From Lachnospiraceae bacterium (GTDB lineage Bacteria; Bacillota; Clostridia; Lachnospirales; Lachnospiraceae): a DNA stretch of 64,000 nucleotides. The stretch covers positions 62,001 to 126,000 of the forward strand of contig JAFUFI010000029.1 of the NCBI GenBank assembly GCA_017469945.1, written 5' to 3'. The notes under the pieces are model-generated. The model was given only the letters and a program-made list of their open reading frames with translations, ran no database searches and was not told the DNA's origin. Position numbers and translations under genes: made by a program. Shown in pieces: positions 44,385 to 51,866 of the stretch (its first letter is position 1; each line of letters begins with the position of its first letter).

Positions 44385-44425
44385 AGTGATCAGAAAAAGA
44401 AATCAGTAAATTAAAGCATTTTGTC

Positions 44426-44456
44426 AAAGGGACTTTCGGTTGAAGGTCCCTTTTTT
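44426..44456 (+). terminator. terminator after the sugar transporter operon
   Basis: AAAGGGAC pairs with GTCCCTTT, with an inner TTC/GAA pair and GGTT loop, and six T follow. It is almost the same sequence as the terminator at 48685-48712. Confidence 0.92.
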
Positions 44457-44527
44457 GTATTGCTTTTATTTTAAGTTTTGCATGAGGTGGGCATACTGTA
44501 GGCCCGACATCCTGCTATTGATAAAGT

Positions 44528-44539
44528 CTTATCGATAAG
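44528..44539 (+). promoter_or_regulatory. 12-base palindrome upstream of the siderophore promoter
   Basis: CTTATCGATAAG is a perfect palindrome 22 bases before the -35 box of the siderophore operon. It may be an additional regulator site. The gap 44385-44681 otherwise contains the terminator, this site, the promoter and the operator. Confidence 0.35.
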
Positions 44540-44560
44540 GCCGGTTTTATATATTTTTCA

Positions 44561-44589
44561 TTGACATACAGGGATAAATGTGAGAATAT
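44561..44589 (+). promoter_or_regulatory. sigma-A promoter of the siderophore operon
   Basis: TTGACA and GAATAT are separated by 17 bases. The -35 is a perfect match and the -10 moderate. The operator-like palindrome starts seven bases after the -10. Confidence 0.65.
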
Positions 44590-44595
44590 GTGGAA

Positions 44596-44611
44596 GTTAG
44601 TAATTTCTAAC
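44596..44611 (+). promoter_or_regulatory. operator candidate GTTAG-N6-CTAAC at the siderophore promoter
   Basis: GTTAG and CTAAC flank TAATTT at the predicted transcription start. The same core with the same six-base spacing is found at the ZIP metal transporter. An iron- or metal-dependent repressor of the DtxR/MntR type is a reasonable inference from two independent metal-uptake promoters. Confidence 0.6.
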
Positions 44612-44681
44612 GCAAGAATAATAGGCCTACTTAGCGTTACACAAACCTAACTCTAATTTGTATTTTGAGGAGATTTTTTAT

Positions 44682-45788
44682 ATGAAAAACAGAATTGTTG
44701 CACTGATGATTTCATCAGTTTTAGCTTTTAGCCTTGCAGGATGCGCGGGAGCTGAAAAGACAGACAGCGCCGCTTCGGAGACAAATGTCAGCGCAGAAGC
44801 TGATGGCGCTGATACAAATGCAGATAAAGCGAATGCGGAAGAAGAAAGTTCCGAAACCGCAGAAAATGCAGAGGAAGGACAGTTCCCTCTTACCATCACT
44901 CATGGACTCGGAGAAGTTGTGATCGAGGAGAAGCCGGAAAATATCGTTGCCATCGCCTGGGGTAACCCCGATGTTCCTCTTGCTCTCGGAGTTGTACCCG
45001 TTGGAATTTCAGAGGCAAACTTTGGCCCCAGAGATGAGAGAGGACTTCTTGCCTGGACCGCAAAGGCTTTTGAAGACCTCGGAGTAACTCCAAACGTATT
45101 TGACGATACCGACGGATGGGATTATGAAGCAATCGCCGATTGCAATCCCGATGTTATTCTTGCGGCTTATTCGGGACTCAGCAAGGAAGAGTATGACAAC
45201 TTAAGCGAGATTGCTCCCGTTGTTGCTTATCCCGAGATCGCCTGGACTACAACCTGGCAGGAAGAGACTGTTAATGACGCTATAGCAATGGGACTTGAGG
45301 CCGAGGGTAGAGCGCTCGTTGAAGAGACTGAAGCTCTTATCGCAGAAAAACTTTCCGCTTATCCTTTACTTGAGGGCAAGAATGTTGCTTTCTTCTGGCT
45401 TTCGGAGGATGACCTCGGAACATTTTACATCTACACAAACAACGACCCGAGAGCAGCATTCCTCGGAGATCTCGGATTTGTAACTCCGGAGAGCGTGACT
45501 TCACTCATCGACGATCCTACCCAGTTTTCGATCACAGTAAGCGCTGAGAATGCGGATCTTCTTGATGATATCGATATTATCATTACCTACGGAACAGAGA
45601 GCCTTGTCAGCGCCATTAAGGCTGACGGAAGATTTTCAAAGATTCCCGCAGTAGAGAATGAAGCCTTCGTACTTCTTGATTCAAACGACGTTCTTGCGGC
45701 TGCAAGCACACCTACCGTTTTATCCATTCCTTATTGCATCGATGACTATCTTCTTGCTCTTAACGAGGCAGCGACAAAGGCTGAGTAA
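44682..45788 (+). CDS. iron-siderophore ABC transporter substrate-binding lipoprotein
   Basis: This is a 368-residue FecB/FhuD-type binding protein. The lipobox is LAGC near residue 20, followed by an Ala/Glu/Ser-rich linker to about residue 67. The binding fold begins with TITHGLGEVVIEEKPENIVAI in pieces and has the two lobes joined by a long helix. The ATG nine bases after GAGGAG is chosen over an upstream one. It captures ferric siderophore for the two permeases and ATPase that follow. Confidence 0.93.
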   Translation: MKNRIVALMISSVLAFSLAGCAGAEKTDSAASETNVSAEADGADTNADKANAEEESSETAENAEEGQFPLTITHGLGEVVIEEKPENIVAIAWGNPDVPLALGVVPVGISEANFGPRDERGLLAWTAKAFEDLGVTPNVFDDTDGWDYEAIADCNPDVILAAYSGLSKEEYDNLSEIAPVVAYPEIAWTTTWQEETVNDAIAMGLEAEGRALVEETEALIAEKLSAYPLLEGKNVAFFWLSEDDLGTFYIYTNNDPRAAFLGDLGFVTPESVTSLIDDPTQFSITVSAENADLLDDIDIIITYGTESLVSAIKADGRFSKIPAVENEAFVLLDSNDVLAAASTPTVLSIPYCIDDYLLALNEAATKAE

Positions 45789-45819
45789 GCTTTTAAAGTA
45801 CAGAAAATAACAGCAACTA

Positions 45820-46836
45820 ATGAGTTTACAGAATAGATCCGAAAAAAATAAGTTAATACTTGGCCTGATCATAGAAGTGACATTGGTTATTCTTGGAGTA
45901 TTTCTTTCTGTTTCTACCGGAAGCAAGAATATTCCGCTTAAAGATATTGCAGGTTTCTTTATGGGAACAACCGATGATGCTTTTTGGGCCGCAGTTATTT
46001 CGGCCAGAATACCAAGGACTGTCTTTGGGCTTCTGGCCGGAGCTTCGTTATCGGTTTCAGGCGCGCTGATGCAGTCCATCACAAGAAACCCCATAGCCGA
46101 TCCCGGCATACTTGGAGTAAATATGGGGGCGTCCCTTGCTGTTGTCATTGGGATGGCATTCTTTCATATATCTTCGGGTATAAAGCTGATAGGACTTTCT
46201 TTTGTAGGCGCTCTTCTTACCGCGGCCTTTGTCTATGGAATCGCTTCGGTGGGATACAAAGGAGCAAGTTCTATAAAGCTTGCTCTGGCGGGGGCGGCAG
46301 TGTCCACAGCTCTCGGAGCTTTGGTAAATACCATAATGCTCCCGGATTCACAGGTGATGAAAGAATTCCGCTTTTGGCAGGTTGGAAGCATCGGCGGCGC
46401 CGGCTGGGAGGATGTAAAGCTTTTACTTCCGTTTTTCGGCGTGGCTTTTATTGCGTCTCTTTGTCTGGCATCTCCTTTAAACGCTCTGTCCCTTGGGGAT
46501 GAGATGGCAGTTTCTTTGGGAGTAAAGGTTACGAGAACAAAGCTTTTGGCGGCCCTTTGCGGCGTACTTCTCTGCGCTTCGGTAACGGCTCTTGCAGGGC
46601 CTATAGGCTTCGTCGGACTGATGCTTCCACATATCATCAGGCAGCTTTTCGGAAATGATCTAAGGATAATCTTGCCCATGTCTGCAATAGGAGGAGCCGG
46701 ACTTTTAACCTATTCCGATATTCTCGGAAGAATCCTCGGAAGGCCGGGAGAACTGGAGGTCGGTATCATCACCGCAATCCTCGGAGCACCTGTATTTATT
46801 TGGATAGTTTGGAAGACAAAAGCGAAAAGTATATGA
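45820..46836 (+). CDS. FecCD-family iron-siderophore permease 1
   Basis: This is a 338-residue permease with about ten membrane segments. It has the family motifs RIPRTVFGLLAGASLSVSGA, MQSITRNPIADPGILGV and, near the end, GPIGFVGLMLPHIIR. It pairs with the second permease encoded downstream. The stop overlaps the second permease start by four bases (ATGA). Confidence 0.94.
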   Translation: MSLQNRSEKNKLILGLIIEVTLVILGVFLSVSTGSKNIPLKDIAGFFMGTTDDAFWAAVISARIPRTVFGLLAGASLSVSGALMQSITRNPIADPGILGVNMGASLAVVIGMAFFHISSGIKLIGLSFVGALLTAAFVYGIASVGYKGASSIKLALAGAAVSTALGALVNTIMLPDSQVMKEFRFWQVGSIGGAGWEDVKLLLPFFGVAFIASLCLASPLNALSLGDEMAVSLGVKVTRTKLLAALCGVLLCASVTALAGPIGFVGLMLPHIIRQLFGNDLRIILPMSAIGGAGLLTYSDILGRILGRPGELEVGIITAILGAPVFIWIVWKTKAKSI

Positions 46837-47870
46837 CTTTAGTTAACACGGAACAGAAAATAAAAAGAATATATGCTCTTGAAAAGAGAAGGACTTTTAT
46901 CTGTGTGGGATTGTTTGTGGTCATTGCCCTTGCACTGGGGGTAGTACTTATGTGCCTCGGAAATACGAATTATACCCCTGCGCAGGTTCTGGACATTCTT
47001 ATACACGGCGGAAGTAAAGCGGCTGTTTACGCAGTCCGGACGATCAGGCTTCCCAAGCTTTTAATCGGGGCCATAAGCGGGTTTTCCTTCGGAGTTTCGG
47101 GATACACCTTCCAGAGCCTTCTTAAGAATCCACTCGCTTCCCCGGATATCATCGGAGTAACCGCCGGTTCATCGGCTGCTGCGGTCTTTTGCATATTGAT
47201 CTTGGGGATCAGCGGACCCGTCTCATCTGTATTTGCTGTTGCGGCGGGGCTTCTTGTTACGGGACTGATACTTCTTATTTCAGGCAGGGGAAAGGCCTTC
47301 GGAGGCAGAATGATACTTATAGGTATCGGATTTCAGGCTTTATTAAATGCCCTTATTTCATGGATGCTCCTTGTGGGGTCAGAGTATGATGTGGGAACAG
47401 CCCTTCGCTGGCTGAGAGGCAGTCTTAATATGGTCAGGATGAGCGATGTTCCGGTTACATTTGCGGTCAGCGTAATTGCCTGCACCCTCCTTTTTATCTG
47501 TAATAAAAATCTGAGGATTATGCAGCTTGGTGACGAATACGCGACGGCTCTTGGGGTGCCGATTGGATTAACAAGGGTCTGCTGCCTTGTCTGCGGACTG
47601 ATCCTTAGCGCTACATCCACCGCAGTAACCGGACCTATCGCCTCCGTAGCCTTCCTGTCGGGACCTATAGCCGGAAGGCTTTTAAAGGGAGGAAAGGGGA
47701 CTATGGCTCTTTCGGGACTTGTGGGAGTTATCCTTGTTTACGGCGCGGAAATTGTAAGTAAGAATCTTTTTACGACAAACTATCCCGTTGGCGTTGTGAC
47801 AGGGCTTCTCGGAGCGCCTTATTTACTGTTTTTACTTTTCAATATAAACAAGAAGGGAGATAAGATCTGA
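46833..47870 (+). CDS. FecCD-family iron-siderophore permease 2
   Basis: This is a 345-residue permease and the heterodimer partner of the preceding one. It carries RTIRLPKLLIGAISGFSFGV, FQSLLKNPLASPDIIGVT and TGPIASVAFLSGPIAGRLL, the last deviating from the usual LPH motif. The ATG that overlaps the previous stop is preferred over a TTG 33 bases upstream. The end overlaps the ATPase start by one base (TGATG). Confidence 0.93.
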   Translation: MTLVNTEQKIKRIYALEKRRTFICVGLFVVIALALGVVLMCLGNTNYTPAQVLDILIHGGSKAAVYAVRTIRLPKLLIGAISGFSFGVSGYTFQSLLKNPLASPDIIGVTAGSSAAAVFCILILGISGPVSSVFAVAAGLLVTGLILLISGRGKAFGGRMILIGIGFQALLNALISWMLLVGSEYDVGTALRWLRGSLNMVRMSDVPVTFAVSVIACTLLFICNKNLRIMQLGDEYATALGVPIGLTRVCCLVCGLILSATSTAVTGPIASVAFLSGPIAGRLLKGGKGTMALSGLVGVILVYGAEIVSKNLFTTNYPVGVVTGLLGAPYLLFLLFNINKKGDKI

Positions 47871-48673
47871 TGAGTGAATTTGCGATAAGCCATGATTTTT
47901 GCGCTGACAAGATATGCACAGGTTATGAAGAAAAGCTGATCTTAAAGGATCTGTGTATAAATGTACCGGCAGGGAAATTCAGCGTCATCATCGGACCCAA
48001 CGGCTGTGGAAAATCTACGCTTTTAAAAAGCTTTTCAAGGCTCTTAAAGCCTAAGAAAGGGTGCGTATTCCTTGACGGAAAGTCTATATATGAGCTTCCG
48101 ACCCAGCATCTTGCAAAAAACATCGGCCTTTTGCCCCAGTCACCGACTGTTCCGGCGGGAATAACCGTTGCCGATCTTGTATCAAGAGGAAGGCACCCTT
48201 ACCGGTCTCTCTTTGGACAGCTGAAAAAAGAGGATTACGAGGCGATTTCCTGTGCAATGGAGGCGATGGGAATAACGGAGCTGGCAGATAAGCCTGTTGA
48301 TTCCCTCTCCGGAGGTCAGAGGCAGAGAGTATGGATAGCCCTTGTACTTGCGCAAGATACGGATATACTGCTTCTTGACGAGCCCACAACCTATCTTGAT
48401 ATCGCTTATCAGGTGGAGATATTGGATTGTCTGGCTCTTTTGAATCGGACAAGGAAAACGACAGTTGTTGCAATCCTTCATGATATTAATCTTTCCATAA
48501 GATATGCAGATCATATCTTCGCGATGAAGAGCGGAGAGCTGGTGGCTGAGGGAAAGCCGAGGGATATAATTACCCCGGAGCTTATGAAGACAATATACGG
48601 AATGGACAGCTCTATTTTGTACGATCCGGAAACTGGAGATCCGTATGTAATACCAAGAAGCAAAGTAAGCTGA
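47870..48673 (+). CDS. iron-siderophore ABC transporter ATPase (FecE/FhuC type)
   Basis: This is a 267-residue ATPase. Walker A is GPNGCGKST near residues 44-52, the signature is LSGGQRQR near 147 and Walker B is ILLLDEPTTYLD. The DLVSRGRHPY and HDINLSIRYADH segments are typical of siderophore ATPases. It is the last gene of the operon, followed by a terminator. Confidence 0.95.
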   Translation: MSEFAISHDFCADKICTGYEEKLILKDLCINVPAGKFSVIIGPNGCGKSTLLKSFSRLLKPKKGCVFLDGKSIYELPTQHLAKNIGLLPQSPTVPAGITVADLVSRGRHPYRSLFGQLKKEDYEAISCAMEAMGITELADKPVDSLSGGQRQRVWIALVLAQDTDILLLDEPTTYLDIAYQVEILDCLALLNRTRKTTVVAILHDINLSIRYADHIFAMKSGELVAEGKPRDIITPELMKTIYGMDSSILYDPETGDPYVIPRSKVS

Positions 48674-48684
48674 ATAATTTGTTT

Positions 48685-48712
48685 AAGGGACTTTCGAAAG
48701 AAGGTCCCTTTT
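48685..48712 (+). terminator. terminator after the siderophore operon
   Basis: AAGGGAC pairs with GTCCCTT, with inner CTTTC/GAAAG pairs. Only a short T run (TTTTG) follows. It is nearly identical to the terminator that precedes the operon. Confidence 0.8.
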
Positions 48713-48732
48713 GTTACTATATAGGAGGTGCA

Positions 48733-48843
48733 TTGTTTTCCTGGGCCGGAAAAGGTCTGTTAAGAAAAGGACGTATCCGGGCATACGCAGGAAGTTACAG
48801 GATTAAAAAAGGAGATTTGAAAGAAAGGCATGAACAAGGTTAA
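48733..48843 (+). pseudogene. short ORF resembling the end of an excisionase-type HTH
   Basis: A TTG start after a perfect AGGAGGTG site opens a 36-residue frame that overlaps the next gene start by 14 bases. The peptide has LLRKGRIRAYAGSYRIKKGDL, which resembles the recognition wing of MerR/excisionase-type HTH_17 domains, but the first helices are missing. It is either a remnant of such a gene or a translated leader peptide. Confidence is low. Confidence 0.3.
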
Positions 48844-49918
48844 GGCATTTTTAAAGAAAAAAGACATTGAGATTTCCCTTAAAAGATACGGGATCGATGC
48901 CCTCGGGGCTATGGCGCAGGGACTGTTTTGCTCGCTGCTTATCGGAACGATCATAAACACCATCGGTACACAGTTTAAGATACCGTTTTTGATGCAGACC
49001 GTGGCCACGGTAAGCGGGAAGGAATATACTGTTGGCGGACTTGCAATGGCTATGAGCGGACCCGCTATGGCGGTAGCAATCGGATCGGCGCTTAAATGTC
49101 CGCCCCTTGTTCTTTTTTCTATGATAACCGTTGGATTCGCGGCTAATGCGCTGGGAGATGCCGGCGGACCCTTAGCAGTACTTATAATCGCTATCCTTTC
49201 AGCTGAGATAGGAAAGCTGGTTTCAAAGGAAACGAAGGTTGATATTCTTGTAACGCCACTTGTAACGATCGGAGTCGGAATCGGGCTGTCCTGGCTGATT
49301 GCTCCGCCACTCGGAAAAGCAGCTATGTGGCTTGGAAAGGTTATAATGTGGGCAACGGAGCTTCAGCCATTCCTGATGGGAATACTGGTTTCTGTGATCG
49401 TAGGTATGGCCCTTACTCTCCCTATATCTTCCGCTGCTATCTGCGCAGCACTTGGACTTACCGGACTTGCCGGAGGCGCTGCTGTAGCGGGCTGCTCGGC
49501 ACAGATGATCGGATTTGCCGTGATCTCCTTTAAGGAAAACAGATTCGGAGGTCTCATCTCACAGGGACTTGGAACCTCTATGCTCCAGATGGGAAATATC
49601 GTAAAGAATCCAAGAGTCTGGATCGCACCCACTCTTGCTTCGGCAATTACAGGACCTGTCGCAACCTGCATCTTTAAGCTGAAGATGAACGGCGCAGCTA
49701 TCTCCTCGGGAATGGGAACCTGCGGACTTGTAGGCCAGATTGGTGTCTACACGGGATGGGTTAACGACGTGGCATCAGGGGCAAAGGCCTCTATCACGGC
49801 ATTTGACTGGCTGGGTCTTGTGCTTGTATCTTTTGTACTTCCTGCCGTTTTATCCCTTATTTTCCATATGATATTTAAAAAGATCGGATGGGTTAAAGAG
49901 GGGGATTTAAAGATTTAA
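48830..49918 (+). CDS. PTS_EIIC_2 / PfoR-like membrane protein
   Basis: This is a 362-residue membrane protein with about ten hydrophobic segments and glycine-rich loops. It starts MNKVKAFLKKKDIEISLKRYG, has GAMAQGLFCSLLIGTIINTIG, and LPISSAAICAALGLTGLAGGA in the middle. This is the PTS_EIIC_2 family, which includes the Clostridium perfringens PfoR protein. No EIIA or EIIB is encoded here, so transport by phosphorylation is doubtful. It may be a sugar or small-molecule transporter. Confidence 0.8.
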   Translation: MNKVKAFLKKKDIEISLKRYGIDALGAMAQGLFCSLLIGTIINTIGTQFKIPFLMQTVATVSGKEYTVGGLAMAMSGPAMAVAIGSALKCPPLVLFSMITVGFAANALGDAGGPLAVLIIAILSAEIGKLVSKETKVDILVTPLVTIGVGIGLSWLIAPPLGKAAMWLGKVIMWATELQPFLMGILVSVIVGMALTLPISSAAICAALGLTGLAGGAAVAGCSAQMIGFAVISFKENRFGGLISQGLGTSMLQMGNIVKNPRVWIAPTLASAITGPVATCIFKLKMNGAAISSGMGTCGLVGQIGVYTGWVNDVASGAKASITAFDWLGLVLVSFVLPAVLSLIFHMIFKKIGWVKEGDLKI

Positions 49919-49974
49919 ACGTTAAATAATATAATATAAATATAAATAAATTAACGATAAACGTAAAATAATTA

Positions 49975-50003
49975 TTGACAAATGTTTTTCTGAGAGATAT
50001 ACT
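49975..50003 (+). promoter_or_regulatory. sigma-A promoter of the CPBP gene
   Basis: TTGACA and TATACT are separated by 17 bases, close to consensus. A leader of nearly 90 bases with a TCAGCTGA palindrome and a GCCG/CGGC pair precedes the gene. Confidence 0.85.
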
Positions 50004-50097
50004 TTGCTCATCAGCTGAGATGTAACTTTTGGTTTTGTTTTATGTTCCAAGCTGCCGCAGGAGTTTTTTACGGCGGGGAACGTACCGGAGAGTAAAG

Positions 50098-50763
50098 ATG
50101 AGCAAAAAAAGAGAAATTGTAAGTTTGGTCATAGGCTTCGCGGGGATTATGGTCGGAGTCTTATGCACAAGATTCTTAAATATGGCGATGATGGGACTGC
50201 CTGTGGGAGTTAGGATGTTTACCTTTATCGCGGCCTACTGGATCGTTGCTATAGCACCTGTGGTTTTGGTGATCGTTAATAAAGAAAAGCCGGCGGATCT
50301 TGGCTTTTCGAAGGAAAAGGTGGGACTGCAGATTATTTTAGGCATCGGACTTGGACTTTTGATGTCGGTGGTTCTTACCCTTGCTCCGCATCTTCTGGGT
50401 CTGGGCGCGTATGTAAATAACGGAAAGGGATATCTTTATGTATGGCAGTACGTCTGGGAGTTCCTTTACTGCATACTTGGCGTCGGTCTTGTTGAGGAAT
50501 TTGCTTTCCGCGGATTTATCTATAAGAGATTCAAGAACCTCTTTGGAAAGGATTTCCTTGCCGTGATCTGCAGTTCAGCTTTATTCGGACTTTTCCATAT
50601 CTTCGGAGGAAGCCTGATACAGATTGTTTTGACCGGACTTATCGGAGCGCTCTTTTGTTTCTTTAAGCTTAGGATCAGGAACTGCTCAACCCTTTCTCTT
50701 ATCATCGCGCACGGAGTCTACGACGCGATGATCACGGTCTGGGCGGGAGTATTTCTTGGATAG
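50098..50763 (+). CDS. CPBP-family intramembrane metalloprotease
   Basis: This is a 221-residue membrane protein with about seven segments. The CPBP (Abi/Rce1-like) motifs are EEFAFRGFIYKRF (EExxxR) near residue 135, FGLFHIFGG (FxxxH) near residue 165 and HGVYDAM near residue 206. The ATG after CCGGAGAG is preferred over an upstream TTG. The substrate is unknown; members process prenylated or signal-peptide-like proteins and some confer bacteriocin immunity. Confidence 0.9.
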   Translation: MSKKREIVSLVIGFAGIMVGVLCTRFLNMAMMGLPVGVRMFTFIAAYWIVAIAPVVLVIVNKEKPADLGFSKEKVGLQIILGIGLGLLMSVVLTLAPHLLGLGAYVNNGKGYLYVWQYVWEFLYCILGVGLVEEFAFRGFIYKRFKNLFGKDFLAVICSSALFGLFHIFGGSLIQIVLTGLIGALFCFFKLRIRNCSTLSLIIAHGVYDAMITVWAGVFLG

Positions 50764-50799
50764 AAAAAGGGCGGCCCGGAGATGATATCGGAGTTTTAT

Positions 50800-50829
50800 T
50801 TTACGACATATAGTGCGAATTGGTATACA
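50800..50829 (+). promoter_or_regulatory. possible promoter of the DUF2975-XRE pair
   Basis: TTTACG and TATACA are separated by 18 bases, with TGG just before the -10. It lies 60 bases before the ATG of the DUF2975 gene. The -35 is weak. Confidence 0.4.
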
Positions 50830-50889
50830 TAATCTGAAATACCGGGCATTATGTAAACGAATAACAGGTATTATTAAAAGGAGACAAAA

Positions 50890-51504
50890 ATGAATCAGGA
50901 AAACATTAAACTTAATAGAATTAAAAAGAGCAGTCATGTGGCAGGGATAGTAACACGTATTGTATTTATTCTTTGCGTAGTGGCATCTATGATCCTTATC
51001 GTCACATCAATAGTTATGATCGCTGACAGGACGAATATGAACGAGCAGATCAAGGCGGGCATTGAAGGTGCCAATGACGTCGATGTCACTAAAAAGGTCG
51101 GCCCCGTAAATGTTCATCTATTGAGATTCTCAAAGGATTCGCTTGATATTACGAAGTATCAAAAAATCGAATCATCAATACCGGCGCTTGAAAAGGCTTT
51201 AAGCGATACGCCTTACAGCTTAACCCTTGGGTTTACTCTTCTTTCAGCGGGATTAAATGTAGTTTTACTTGCTATAGCGATGTTTCAGCTTTATTCTGTA
51301 TTTGATATAATCGGAAAGGAAGACAGTCCATTTACGCCGAGAGTTCTTAAGAAGCTTCTCTTTGCGCTTATTGTGATCGATATTGTTATCGCGTTTACAT
51401 CCGGCCTCGGAACGGCCGCTATTGCGGGTCTTGTTACATGGGCGCTTTACACTATTATGGACTACGGAAGACTTCTTCAGACTCAGTCCGACGAGACTCT
51501 TTAA
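50890..51504 (+). CDS. DUF2975 membrane protein
   Basis: This is a 204-residue membrane protein with four predicted segments (about residues 18-45, 105-130, 150-170 and 173-190). DUF2975 proteins pair with small HTH regulators of the YozG type, as here, where the regulator gene follows 12 bases later. A FTPRVLKKLLFALIVI segment near residue 143 is typical. The role of the family is unknown, but the pair looks like a membrane-controlled regulator switch. Confidence 0.82.
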   Translation: MNQENIKLNRIKKSSHVAGIVTRIVFILCVVASMILIVTSIVMIADRTNMNEQIKAGIEGANDVDVTKKVGPVNVHLLRFSKDSLDITKYQKIESSIPALEKALSDTPYSLTLGFTLLSAGLNVVLLAIAMFQLYSVFDIIGKEDSPFTPRVLKKLLFALIVIDIVIAFTSGLGTAAIAGLVTWALYTIMDYGRLLQTQSDETL

Positions 51505-51516
51505 GGGGGTGGCTGT

Positions 51517-51744
51517 ATGGGTAAGATCATTTTAAGACTTGACCGCGTGATGGCGGACAGGAAAATATCCCTTAAGGAGCTATCGGAGAAGGTTGGGGTC
51601 AGCAATGTCAATCTCTCCAAGATGAAGACCGGCAAGATCAGCGCGATACGCTTCTCTACTCTTGAAGCCATTTGTGAGGAACTTTCCTGCCAGCCCGGTG
51701 ACATCCTCGAGTACGACCCCACCCAGGAAAGCACCCCCGACTGA
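51517..51744 (+). CDS. YozG-like XRE/Cro-type regulator
   Basis: This is a 75-residue single HTH protein. MGKIILRLDRVMADRKISLKELSEKVGVS, in two halves, gives the first helices and NLSKMKTGKISAIRFSTLEAICEEL the recognition region. This small form is a partner of DUF2975 proteins. The stop codon TGA is directly followed by the TTTTGACCC start of repeat copy R1. Confidence 0.9.
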   Translation: MGKIILRLDRVMADRKISLKELSEKVGVSNVNLSKMKTGKISAIRFSTLEAICEELSCQPGDILEYDPTQESTPD

Positions 51745-51829
51745 TTTTGACCCCCGGGGACGGGGTTAGGGTGTCATTTTCAGAATATTCTGACAATGAC
51801 ACAGGGGGACGGGGTTGGGGGTTCATTTT
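51745..51829. repeat. REP-like element R1 (inverted arrangement)
   Basis: R1 holds two half-elements. The first is TTTTGACCCCCGGGGACGGG with GTGTCATTTT at its end, and the second is TGACACAGGGGGACGGGGTT with TTCATTTT at its end. They are separated by CAGAATATTCTG, a short palindrome. Unlike R3, R4 and R7, both G-rich blocks lie on the same strand, giving six G tracts. R1 starts immediately after the XRE stop codon. Confidence 0.85.
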
Positions 51830-51866
51830 CCGGACCAAGATTGAAAGCATAGAAAGACATTACAGA

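Noticed and set aside
44426..48712. Transposon with terminal inverted repeats around the siderophore operon
   Set aside because: The similar ends are self-complementary terminators with T runs, no transposase or target duplication is visible, and such hairpins arise independently.
51747..51866. N-terminal extension of the rhodanese fusion through repeat R1
   Set aside because: The frame is open but has no ribosome site, and the residues come entirely from the repeat; MKEITYEEL is a normal rhodanese start.
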